Origin: Bacillota bacterium
Lineage (GTDB): Bacteria; Bacillota; Clostridia; Peptostreptococcales; Anaerovoracaceae
Direction of reading: 5' to 3'
DNA length: 5,007 nucleotides
Assembly: GCA_029219125.1 (NCBI GenBank)
Contig: JAQXSU010000048.1
Coordinates: 1-5,007, forward strand
The translations under genes and the position numbers were made by a program. This document shows positions 1 to 5,007 of this stretch, piece by piece (within the stretch, counting starts at the first letter, position 1; the number at the start of each line of letters is the position of its first letter). The notes under the pieces are model-generated. The model did no database searches. It was given only the letters and a program-made list of their open reading frames with translations, and was not told the origin of the DNA.

Positions 1-582
1 CGCTGCTGTCTCATGAACCCCGGCATCATGAACCCCGACTTCATGAAACCAGACTTTCTGCCCGTTCCAGATGACGGAATCCCGCAGTCTCACCTGCTTT
101 CCGTCCTTGTCTCCACCTGTCTCCCCGGTTTCATCACGCTGTCCGGTTTCATTACGCACCCCGAAATCCGGCAGCTCCCCGGCCATGCCGAAAAAGCCCA
201 GGCCTGTGAATTTTGCGAAGGCTTCCCGCCGGGTCCAGATCCGGTAAAACCCGAAAAGTCCGGTCTGCTTCACATAGTCTGCCTCGGCATCGGAAAAAAA
301 ACGGGCAGCAATGGCATCCTGCCGGCATGACCGGTTTTCCTGCAGGTCGATGCCGCACGGACTCTTTCCCAGAATGCACGCCCATAGCCCGCCGCTGTGG
401 CTGATGCTGAACTGGATATCTGCTGCCGCCGGCGAAGTAAAAAACGGCTTTCCTGCCGTACTCCGGCCGATGGATAGTTCCGCTTCCGTCAGCTGCGGTG
501 CGAAAGTCCGGGCCGCATCCTGCAGCAGGGCAAGCCGCCGGTCAGGGCTCCCGGGATCACGATAAAGATAAATCTGAAACAT
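1..582 (-). CDS. 4'-phosphopantetheinyl transferase, Sfp/HetI type (partial, C-terminus beyond left edge)
   Basis: The frame reads 194 codons from ATG at 582 to the left edge without a stop. Enzymes of this family move phosphopantetheine from CoA to a serine of acyl or peptidyl carrier proteins (fatty acid, polyketide or nonribosomal peptide synthesis) in the cytoplasm. Seen in the translation: GKPFF at 44-48, FSISHSGG at 58-65, GIDLQ at 77-81 (Mg-binding Asp79), RFFSDAE at 94-100, and WTRREAFAKFTGLGF at 116-130 (Glu120, Lys124). These are the ordered signature blocks of the Sfp superfamily, and Sfp itself is about 224 residues, so perhaps 30 or more residues are missing. The second acid of the GxDxE motif is Gln here. 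The start is fixed: an in-frame TGA lies at 601-603 with no other start codon between. The Shine-Dalgarno is weak. A terminator separates it from the upstream gene, so it probably has its own promoter, which I cannot identify with confidence. Residues 144-194 hold small tandem repeats. The carrier protein substrate is unknown. Confidence 0.9.
   Translation of the reverse strand, partial: MFQIYLYRDPGSPDRRLALLQDAARTFAPQLTEAELSIGRSTAGKPFFTSPAAADIQFSISHSGGLWACILGKSPCGIDLQENRSCRQDAIAARFFSDAEADYVKQTGLFGFYRIWTRREAFAKFTGLGFFGMAGELPDFGVRNETGQRDETGETGGDKDGKQVRLRDSVIWNGQKVWFHEVGVHDAGVHETAA
11..55 (-). repeat. three 15-bp tandem units inside the phosphopantetheinyl transferase gene
   Basis: On the plus strand the heptamer TCATGAA recurs exactly every 15 bases, at 11, 26 and 41, and most of each unit is shared (units 11-25 and 26-40 both read TCATGAACCCCG at their start). 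Because the period is a multiple of three, the reading frame is kept, and the protein reads VWFHE-VGVHD-AGVHE at residues 177-191. The third unit on the plus strand (41-55) is the most diverged and probably the ancestral one, since its WFHE fits the family's conserved aromatic-His-Glu segment. This looks like a local duplication by replication slippage. Confidence 0.75.
118..153 (-). repeat. two imperfect 18-bp units inside the phosphopantetheinyl transferase gene
   Basis: Units 118-135 and 136-153 share the core CCGGTTTCAT (plus strand) at the same phase, about 12 of 18 positions matching by eye. They encode NETGQR and DETGET at residues 144-155, followed by the hydrophilic stretch GGDKDGK. 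The segment lies between the WTRREAFAK block and the C-terminal strand region, where family members vary in loop length, so it is probably a surface loop expanded by duplication. Confidence 0.5.
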
Positions 583-613
583 GGCCTTTTCCGTCCGTTC
601 TCAAAGTGTATTA

Positions 614-643
614 CAAAACGAAAGACACCGCAGGCGGTGTCTT
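614..643 (-). terminator. Rho-independent terminator after the TrpR-like gene
   Basis: A perfect inverted repeat pairs 622-630 (AAGACACCG) with 635-643 (CGGTGTCTT), giving a 9-bp stem and a 4-nt loop (a tenth pair is possible with a tighter loop). On the minus strand the stem is followed by TTCGTTTTG, a moderately U-rich tail; on the plus strand there is no T-rich tail, so it acts on minus-strand transcripts. It begins about 10 nt after the stop codon of the TrpR-like gene and about 30 nt before the transferase start codon. Confidence 0.85.
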
Positions 644-653
644 ACTGTATACG

Positions 654-980
654 CTATTCTTCCGCCGCAGGTACGTCCTTTGGCTCCGTGTCTCCCAGGC
701 GCTCCAGCACCCGCTTGTAGCCGTCAGCCCCGTACAGAAGGCATTTATTGATCCGACTGATGGTGGCGGTGGACGCATTGGTGATGGATTCTATTTCGCT
801 GTATGTTTTTTTTTCGGAAAGGAGCTTGGCCACCTGCAGCCGCTGTGCGATTGCATGGATCTCATTGATGGTACAGATGTCTTCGAAAAACCGGTAGCAG
901 TCTTCCCGGTCTTCCAGGGTCAGCACCGCGTCAAACAGCTGATCAATGTCATCTCGTTTTAATTTGGATTGATATTCCAT
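654..980 (-). CDS. yerC: TrpR-like DNA-binding protein, YerC/YecD family
   Basis: A 108-residue protein, the usual size for the YerC/YecD branch of the TrpR superfamily, which is widespread in Bacillota. It is presumably a cytoplasmic transcriptional regulator; its ligand and targets are not settled to my knowledge, and the sequence does not reveal them. Residues about 10-45 form the helical N-terminal part (LFDAVLTLEDREDCYRFFED), and residues about 45-80 carry the helix-turn-helix, with AQRLQVAKLLSEKKTYSEIE followed by the recognition-helix region STATISRINKCL. The C-terminal tail (GDTEPKDVPAAEE) is short and acidic. The start is supported by AAAGGAG at 990-996, 9 nt upstream of ATG. The gene has its own strong promoter overlapping the recJ stop and ends in a strong terminator, so it appears to be a monocistronic unit. 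An A9 run lies in the codons for Glu56-Thr59, just before the recognition helix. In Bacillus subtilis yerC lies near pcrB-pcrA; no such neighbour is visible here. Confidence 0.93.
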   Translation of the reverse strand: MEYQSKLKRDDIDQLFDAVLTLEDREDCYRFFEDICTINEIHAIAQRLQVAKLLSEKKTYSEIESITNASTATISRINKCLLYGADGYKRVLERLGDTEPKDVPAAEE

Positions 981-1002
981 TTTTCCGAACTCCTTTCACC
1001 TG

Positions 1003-1018
1003 CTCCCGGCAGCCGGGC
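1003..1018 (-). other. small GC hairpin in the yerC leader
   Basis: CCCGG and CCGGG flank a 3-nt loop within 1004-1016, just upstream of the ribosome binding site at 990-996. No U-tract follows on the minus strand, so it is not a terminator. It would lie in the untranslated leader of the yerC mRNA, where it could affect mRNA stability or translation, or have no function. Confidence 0.4.
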
Positions 1019-1032
1019 GCTTTCAAACTTTC

Positions 1033-1046
1033 ATACTATAAAGTAT
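1033..1046. promoter_or_regulatory. possible operator dyad at the yerC start site
   Basis: ATACT at 1033-1037 and AGTAT at 1042-1046 form a perfect 5-bp inverted repeat around ATAA. The dyad overlaps the end of the -10 box and the predicted transcription start, a position where a bound repressor would block initiation. The half-sites resemble the outer TACT/AGTA of the E. coli trp operator, but with 4 instead of 8 bases between them. AT-rich dyads near a -10 box arise easily by chance, so this is a candidate only. Confidence 0.3.
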
Positions 1047-1073
1047 TATATCACCGCCGCCCATCTTAGTCAA
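1045..1073 (-). promoter_or_regulatory. sigma-A-type promoter of yerC
   Basis: On the minus strand a -35 hexamer TTGACT (1068-1073) and a -10 hexamer TATAAT (1045-1050) are separated by exactly 17 bp. The -10 is a perfect consensus match and the -35 matches five of six. The -35 box overlaps the last codons and stop of recJ. Transcription should start near 1037-1038, giving a leader of about 57 nt before the yerC ATG at 980. Confidence 0.88.
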
Positions 1074-2760
1074 ACTGTATTTCATCGGTCAGAAACTGCA
1101 GCCGCTCCTGTCCCTGCCAGACCTGACACTCCAGTGTACCGATGAGGCGAGCCGGCCGATGACTGCGGATTCCGTCTTCGTAACGCCGGGCGTGCTGGAA
1201 AAGAACACATGGCAGACGGTATCCCGTCCGGCTGCGAGCTGCAAACCGCATATGCAGTCCCTGGTCTCCCATGAGACGCACATCCTCCAGGGTGACATCT
1301 TCCAGAAGGAACAGGGGTTTCGGATTCCCGTTTCCGAAAGGCGCCATACGTTCCAGTTCCTTCGCCAGTCCCAGGGTCATTTCCTCCACACCGGCTGTCA
1401 GATCGATATCATAGCTCCGGCGGAAAATGTCCGGGTTTTCTTTTTTTAATTCTGCCATGGCATGAAGCAGATTTTCCGAAAGGCGCTGCAGATACTCTGC
1501 CTTCATCAAGAAGCCGCAGGCGCTGGCATGACCGCCGAACTTTTCGAAATAACCTTCATTTTCCTTCAGCAGGCCATAGAGGCTGACCCCCGGAATACTC
1601 CTTCCGGTCCCTTTCAGATATTTTCTGTCTTCACCGGTTGGTGTGACCAGCACAGCCGGCCGGTAATAGGTTTCCTTCAGCTTTCCTGCCACGATGCCGG
1701 CAATGCCCTCGTGAGCATCCTCCGAGCGGATCAGTACGAAATCCTGCACCGTATCTTCGCTGCCGCAGCCGGCTTCTGTCAGCTGCTGCACACAGCTCTG
1801 GAAGGTTTCCTGCTGCAGTTTCTTCCGCTGCATGTTCTGGTTCACCAGCAGTGCCACTTTCTCATCCAGCGCTTCGTCCGCCGCCGCTGTTTTCGGAGTT
1901 TCTGCACATCGCATCAGTTCCACCGCCACGGAGGCATCTTCTATACGGCCCGATGCGTTGAGATGGGGTACGATGATAAAACTGATGCTCTCCGAGGTGA
2001 CAGCTTCCGGCTTCAGGGAGACGGCTTCCAGCAGACGAACCAGACCCGCACGGCAGCCCCGGTGGATCATTCGCAGTCCGTACTTGACGATGGTCCGGTT
2101 TTCATCCACAAGCGGCATAATATCACCCACCGTGCCGATGGCTGCCAGATCCAGCACACTGTTGATCACCGACTTAGGGAGATCCGCTCTCTGCTGAATG
2201 GCCTGAGCCAGCTTGAAGGCCACGCCGCAGCCGGCCAGCCCTTTGAACGGATACGGACAGCCCGGCTGCTTGGGATTGATCACCAGGCAGTCTGCTATGG
2301 TGTCCGTCACATTATGGTGGTCTGTGACCAGAACCTTCAGACCCAGAGATTTGGCATATTCCACCTCTGTCGCCGATACGCTGCCGCAGTCTACGGTGAG
2401 AAGCATCTGAAACCCCTGTTCATGAATCTGACGGATTGCTTCCATATTCAGCCCGTAACCCTCTTCAAAACGGGACGGGATGTAATAGTCCACCTGCCCC
2501 GGCTCGGTAATGTGGGACAGAACGCTGAGCATCAGGGTGGTGGAGGTGATCCCGTCGGCATCATAGTCTCCGTAGATGCAGATCCGCTCCCCGGCCGCCG
2601 CCTCTTCCAAAAGAAGAGAGACCCCTTCCTCCATATTTTTCAGGAGAAAAGGGTCATAGGCTCTGCGGGGACTGGGAGACAGGAATTCCTCCATGTCTTC
2701 CTGCGACTCGATTCCCCGCTTGATTAATAACTTTTTGATTGTGTTGCTGATTTCTGCCAT
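1066..2760 (-). CDS. recJ: single-stranded-DNA-specific 5'-3' exonuclease RecJ (short form)
   Basis: RecJ degrades single-stranded DNA 5' to 3' in recombinational, base-excision and mismatch repair, using a metal-dependent DHH phosphoesterase core in the cytoplasm. The 564-residue protein has all expected blocks: DYDADG at 65-70, VDCGS at 123-127, TDHHN at 146-150, VGDIMPL at 211-217, PHLNASGRIEDAS at 265-277, then the DHHA1 part with HEGIAGIVAGKL at 350-361, GTGRS at 384-388 and FGGHASACGF at 408-417, and a C-terminal OB-fold-like region from MAPFGNGNPKPLF (472-484) to the end. The catalytic Asp and His residues are present, so it should be active. It is close to the E. coli length (577) and lacks the C-terminal extension of B. 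subtilis RecJ (about 786). The N-terminus before DYDADG is also short by some 15-20 residues compared with typical RecJ. It starts 3 nt after the peptidase stop, with AAAGGA embedded in that gene's end, indicating translational coupling. A second, longer RecJ elsewhere in the genome is possible. Confidence 0.96.
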   Translation of the reverse strand: MAEISNTIKKLLIKRGIESQEDMEEFLSPSPRRAYDPFLLKNMEEGVSLLLEEAAAGERICIYGDYDADGITSTTLMLSVLSHITEPGQVDYYIPSRFEEGYGLNMEAIRQIHEQGFQMLLTVDCGSVSATEVEYAKSLGLKVLVTDHHNVTDTIADCLVINPKQPGCPYPFKGLAGCGVAFKLAQAIQQRADLPKSVINSVLDLAAIGTVGDIMPLVDENRTIVKYGLRMIHRGCRAGLVRLLEAVSLKPEAVTSESISFIIVPHLNASGRIEDASVAVELMRCAETPKTAAADEALDEKVALLVNQNMQRKKLQQETFQSCVQQLTEAGCGSEDTVQDFVLIRSEDAHEGIAGIVAGKLKETYYRPAVLVTPTGEDRKYLKGTGRSIPGVSLYGLLKENEGYFEKFGGHASACGFLMKAEYLQRLSENLLHAMAELKKENPDIFRRSYDIDLTAGVEEMTLGLAKELERMAPFGNGNPKPLFLLEDVTLEDVRLMGDQGLHMRFAARSRTGYRLPCVLFQHARRYEDGIRSHRPARLIGTLECQVWQGQERLQFLTDEIQFD

Positions 2761-2763
2761 TTT

Positions 2764-3846
2764 TTATCCTTTTAAGTAATTCAGCGGATCCACGATGGCT
2801 CCGTTTTCACGCACTTCCACATGCAGGTGATTTCCGGTGGATGTTCCGGTGGAACCCACTTTGGCGATGACCTGTCCCTTCTTCACAGTCTGCCCCGTGC
2901 TGACGCAGAGGCTGGAGGCATGTCCGTACAGAGAAACGATACCGCCGCCGTGGTCGATCATGACGCAGTTGCCGTAACCGCCGTAAACCTGGGACATGAT
3001 GACCTTTCCGTCACCCATGGCCACGATGTCCGCACCATAGCTGGCGGCGATATCCATACCGCTGTGATACTTCCATACGTTATAGACCGGATGCATCCGG
3101 TAGCCTGCATAGGATGTGATATAGTGGCTGCTTGGTACCGGCCAGGTGAACACGCCGCCCACATATTCGGAGTTTACATCCACCATGTTTTTCAGCGTCT
3201 GCTCCAGTTCCTTCGCCTGTGCCAGCAGTTCATCCTCTTTCTTTTCCAGCTCGGATTTCTTGCTGTCCAGCGATTCCTGATCTGCAGCCAGCTCCTCTTT
3301 CTGAGCTGCCATGGACTTCTTTTTCGCCTTCAGTTCCTTCTTAATGGATTCCAGCTGTTTGTGCTCTTTTTCCAGGGTTTCCATCACATCCACATCGTTT
3401 TCGTAGATTCTCCGGATCATTTCCACGTTGGAAACGAACTCGGAAATGCTGCCGGAGCCCAGAAGCACATCCAGGAACCCCACCGACCCGTTTTTATACA
3501 TGGCCCGGAGACGTTCATTGAGTCCGTCTTCCCGCTCCTGCATGTCTTTTTCCTTTTGCTTTATTTTCTTCTCCGTGGCTGCAATCTCGTCGGCAGTGGC
3601 CCGAATGGCCGCAGACAGGCTGTCCACCCGGGCAGATAAGCTCTTGATGTCCTTTTCCACCTGGGCCAGCTCGTTGCTGACTTCTTCCTTCTGATCGTTC
3701 ACATCATCCAGTTCCCCCTGCACCTGGCTTTTCGTCTGCCCTGCATAAGCCAGACTCATGCCTGCAGCCGAGAACACCAGAAGCACACTGAGCAAAATAC
3801 ACAGGCCCTGCCTTCCGGATTTTGCAAAGAAATGTTTTTTTCTCAT
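2764..3846 (-). CDS. secreted coiled-coil murein endopeptidase, M23/LytM family (EnvC-like)
   Basis: A 360-residue exported peptidoglycan hydrolase. Residues 1-35 are a signal peptide: basic MRKKHFFAKSGRQ, a hydrophobic core about 14-30, and likely cleavage after AYA (33-35). Residues about 40-115 and 150-222 are heptad-rich, charged coiled coil, split by a loop with YKNGSVGFLDVLLGSGSISEFVSN (117-140), which is typical of EnvC, CwlO and PcsB partners of FtsX. Residues about 230-360 are the M23 domain. The zinc and catalytic residues are all visible: His261 and Asp265 in HSGMD, His309 in YGHAS, and His340/His342 in HLHVE. This differs from E. coli EnvC, whose LytM site is degenerate and only activates amidases; here direct cleavage of peptide cross-bridges is likely. 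The gene starts 10 nt after ftsX with AGGGGG overlapping the ftsX stop. By analogy FtsEX should switch on this hydrolase at the septum or side wall through the coiled coil; the exact bond cut cannot be read from the sequence. Confidence 0.93.
   Translation of the reverse strand: MRKKHFFAKSGRQGLCILLSVLLVFSAAGMSLAYAGQTKSQVQGELDDVNDQKEEVSNELAQVEKDIKSLSARVDSLSAAIRATADEIAATEKKIKQKEKDMQEREDGLNERLRAMYKNGSVGFLDVLLGSGSISEFVSNVEMIRRIYENDVDVMETLEKEHKQLESIKKELKAKKKSMAAQKEELAADQESLDSKKSELEKKEDELLAQAKELEQTLKNMVDVNSEYVGGVFTWPVPSSHYITSYAGYRMHPVYNVWKYHSGMDIAASYGADIVAMGDGKVIMSQVYGGYGNCVMIDHGGGIVSLYGHASSLCVSTGQTVKKGQVIAKVGSTGTSTGNHLHVEVRENGAIVDPLNYLKG
2767..2772 (-). promoter_or_regulatory. ribosome binding site of recJ inside the end of the M23 peptidase gene
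   Basis: AAAGGA sits 6 nt upstream of the recJ ATG and consists of the final Lys-Gly codons of the peptidase gene. With the stop codon 3 nt before the next start, ribosomes ending the peptidase can re-initiate on recJ. This supports the ATG at 2760 as the start. Confidence 0.75.
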
Positions 3847-3856
3847 ACCCGTCCCC

Positions 3857-4750
3857 CTACGTATCTAAGAATCGCCGCATGGAAACAATACTTCCCCATG
3901 CACCGATGCTCATGCCCAGCGCCAGGAAGATAATGACCATGTTATATGTCAGATAGTTCACCGAGATCAGCGGACAGGACACGATGGCCAGCACCTGCGC
4001 CCCGATGAGTTCCACGATTTTTCCGTAAATCAGTGCAATCAGTCCTGTGGCAACCGCCGAAGCCAGCATGCCGATCAGGATGCCTTCTGCCAGAAACGGT
4101 CCCCGGATAAACCAGTTGGTGGCACCGATGTATTTCATAATGCGGATTTCTTTCGCCCTGGCGAAAACCGTCAGCTTCACTGTATTGGAAACCACCACTA
4201 CGGAAACCACCACCAGGAAAGCCATGATGATCAGTGCAGCGATCTGCAGGAAATTCGTGATATCCGTCAGCTTTTCCACCGTTTCCTGATAATACTGGAT
4301 GTCCTCCACACCGTCAAAGGAGCCGGCATATTCGGCAACAGTCCCGGCGTTATCCAGGGAATCCACCGTAATCAGAATGGAACTAGGCAGCGGGTTGTTC
4401 CCCAGGGTGTCCAGCAGATAGCCGCTTTCTCCCCACCGCTGCTTCATGATTTCCAGCGCCTCGTCCTTGGTCCGGTATTCCACTTCGGTGACTCCGTCAC
4501 GGGTCTTCATCTGGCTCATGATATTCATGATTTCTTCCTGGGAGGTATCATCCTTCAGGAATACTTCGATCTGGTCGTAGTCCTGCTTCACCGCCTCCGT
4601 GAACATGTTCACGTTGACCATGATAACGAAAAACAGTCCCAGAATCAGCAGCATGGCCGTGATGGAAAAGATGGATGCCAGGCTCATGCCCCGGTTTCGG
4701 AAAATCTGGGTAAAGCCCTGTTTGATGTTATACGTCAGACTTCGCAGCAT
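3857..4750 (-). CDS. ftsX: cell division ABC transporter-like permease FtsX
   Basis: A 297-residue integral membrane protein that pairs with FtsE and transmits ATP hydrolysis to wall hydrolases outside the cell. Seen: a short cytoplasmic N-terminus (LTYNIKQGFTQIFRNR, typical of FtsX), TM1 at about 23-47, a large extracellular domain at about 48-165 containing the family block NNPLPSSI (118-125), TM2 at about 165-190, the conserved cytoplasmic loop AKEIRIMKYIGATNWFIRGPF (199-219), TM3 at about 219-247 and TM4 at about 268-290. Size and topology match Bacillota FtsX. I chose ATG at 4750 because it has a perfect AAAGGAGG 6 nt upstream and yields the family N-terminus; a start at 4870 would add 40 Arg/Ser-rich residues that are only the ftsE tail read in another frame. 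The gene overlaps ftsE by 23 nt, so the two subunits are translationally coupled. The extracellular domain is the expected contact for the adjacent coiled-coil peptidase. Confidence 0.96.
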   Translation of the reverse strand: MLRSLTYNIKQGFTQIFRNRGMSLASIFSITAMLLILGLFFVIMVNVNMFTEAVKQDYDQIEVFLKDDTSQEEIMNIMSQMKTRDGVTEVEYRTKDEALEIMKQRWGESGYLLDTLGNNPLPSSILITVDSLDNAGTVAEYAGSFDGVEDIQYYQETVEKLTDITNFLQIAALIIMAFLVVVSVVVVSNTVKLTVFARAKEIRIMKYIGATNWFIRGPFLAEGILIGMLASAVATGLIALIYGKIVELIGAQVLAIVSCPLISVNYLTYNMVIIFLALGMSIGAWGSIVSMRRFLDT

Positions 4751-5007
4751 CGTTCTCCTCCTTTCCGGCTTCCGGCTGGGCCGCAGCCGCTTCCTTCTGA
4801 ACAGCCGCTTCCTTCCGGACAGGCGCTGCCTGCTCGAAGCCGTAGACTCCCTGCTCATCGCGGACGACACGCCCTGCTTCTATGGCGATAACCCTCTTCT
4901 TCATTCTGTCCACAATATCCTTGGCATGGGTCACCATGACAATGGTCGTGCCCCGCAAATTGATCTGATCCAGCAAGTCCATGATTTCCCATGCGGTGTC
5001 CGGATCC
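4728..5007 (-). CDS. ftsE: cell division ATP-binding protein FtsE (partial, N-terminus beyond right edge)
   Basis: Only the last 92 codons are in the window. The visible part starts at the D-loop (DPDTAWEIM, following Walker B in the full protein), continues through DLLDQINLRGTTIVMVTHAKDIVD with the H-loop histidine (VTH), and ends the ABC domain with the usual Bacillota FtsE motif GRVVRDEQGVYGF. FtsE is the cytoplasmic ATPase that drives FtsX; its Walker A, Q-loop and signature motif lie outside the window. The protein then carries about 34 extra residues rich in Ala, Glu, Lys and Gln (QAAPVRKEAAVQKEAAAAQPEA and onward to KSDV), where many FtsE proteins stop soon after the VYG motif. Part of this tail is encoded by an 18-bp direct repeat, and it contains the ftsX ribosome binding site. 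The stop overlaps ftsX by 23 nt. Identity is secure from the motif and the ftsX context. Confidence 0.95.
   Translation of the reverse strand, partial: DPDTAWEIMDLLDQINLRGTTIVMVTHAKDIVDRMKKRVIAIEAGRVVRDEQGVYGFEQAAPVRKEAAVQKEAAAAQPEAGKEENDAAKSDV
4757..4764 (-). promoter_or_regulatory. ribosome binding site that fixes the ftsX start
   Basis: AAAGGAGG, fully complementary to the 16S anti-Shine-Dalgarno, is 6 nt from the ATG at 4748-4750 and lies within the coding sequence of the ftsE tail (Lys-Glu-Glu codons). Confidence 0.88.
4784..4820 (-). repeat. 18-bp direct repeat in the ftsE tail
   Basis: The 13-mer CAGCCGCTTCCTT (plus strand) occurs at 4784-4796 and again at 4802-4814, a spacing of exactly 18 bases, with partial similarity in the flanks. 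It is read in frame as VRKEAA and VQKEAA. The sixfold period in residues preserves the frame and suggests the tail grew by local duplication. Confidence 0.7.

Noticed and set aside
13..330. A plus-strand open frame beginning MNPGIMNPDFMKPDF
   Set aside because: The repetitive start is simply the reverse strand of the transferase tandem repeats, and the opposite strand carries the conserved Sfp-family motifs.
498..962. A plus-strand open frame of 154 codons across the yerC region
   Set aside because: Antisense to yerC and crosses its terminator; no ribosome binding site or recognisable domain.
1003..1018. GC hairpin as a terminator for recJ
   Set aside because: No U-tract follows, and it lies downstream of the yerC promoter, where termination would cut the yerC leader.
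1436..1452. A7 run in recJ that fits a -1 slippery heptamer (A AAA AAA)
   Set aside because: A -1 shift would stop after about 15 codons in mid-protein, no stimulatory structure is evident, and the motifs downstream in the zero frame are intact.
1462..2727. A 421-codon open frame on the plus strand opposite recJ
   Set aside because: It lies wholly antisense to a gene with all RecJ motifs; its translation is rich in His, Gln, Arg and Phe without domain signals, as expected of a complementary-strand shadow.
2821..3639. A 272-codon open frame on the plus strand opposite the M23 peptidase gene
   Set aside because: Antisense to a well-supported coding region; the Phe/Leu-rich stretch is the mirror of the Lys/Glu-rich coiled coil, not a membrane protein.
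4751..4870. Upstream start of ftsX at 4870 adding 40 residues
   Set aside because: The added residues are Arg/Ser-rich and come from the ftsE tail read in another frame; the ATG at 4750 has a perfect Shine-Dalgarno and the family N-terminus.
5002..5007. GGATCC (a BamHI site) exactly at the right window edge
   Set aside because: It could suggest a cloning junction, but it reads in frame as the Asp-Pro of the FtsE D-loop, so it is native sequence and the edge is probably coincidence.

Overview
The window comes from a low-to-moderate GC Bacillota genome, most likely class Clostridia. This rests on the FtsE-FtsX-coiled-coil M23 peptidase order, a YerC/YecD-type TrpR-like protein, strong AGGAGG-type ribosome binding sites and a canonical TTGACT-17-TATAAT promoter. 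I cannot name the genus. Every gene I can support lies on the minus strand, so transcription runs from high to low coordinates; long open frames on the plus strand are antisense shadows.

Reading in the direction of transcription: the 3' part of ftsE (cut by the right window edge) overlaps ftsX by 23 nt. ftsX is followed after 10 nt by a secreted coiled-coil peptidase of family M23 (LytM) with an intact zinc site, and after 3 nt more by recJ, a short-form single-strand DNA exonuclease. These four look like one translationally coupled transcript whose promoter lies outside the window. FtsE (ATPase) and FtsX (four-helix membrane protein) are known to control periplasmic or extracellular wall hydrolases, and the M23 protein next door is the obvious client. 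RecJ has no known functional link to that system and appears to ride on the operon.

A strong sigma-A-type promoter overlaps the recJ stop codon and starts a separate short unit for the TrpR-like regulator (yerC family), which ends in a clear intrinsic terminator. Beyond the terminator a new gene begins: a 4'-phosphopantetheinyl transferase of the Sfp type, open at the left window edge. It contains small in-frame tandem repeats near its C-terminal end.

There is no unannotated stretch longer than about 90 bases. I found no RNA genes, mobile elements or CRISPR arrays. The region is mostly conserved housekeeping genes. The points worth a second look are the recJ placement, a repetitive Ala/Glu/Lys tail on FtsE, the dyad at the yerC start site, an A9 tract inside yerC, and the repeats in the transferase.
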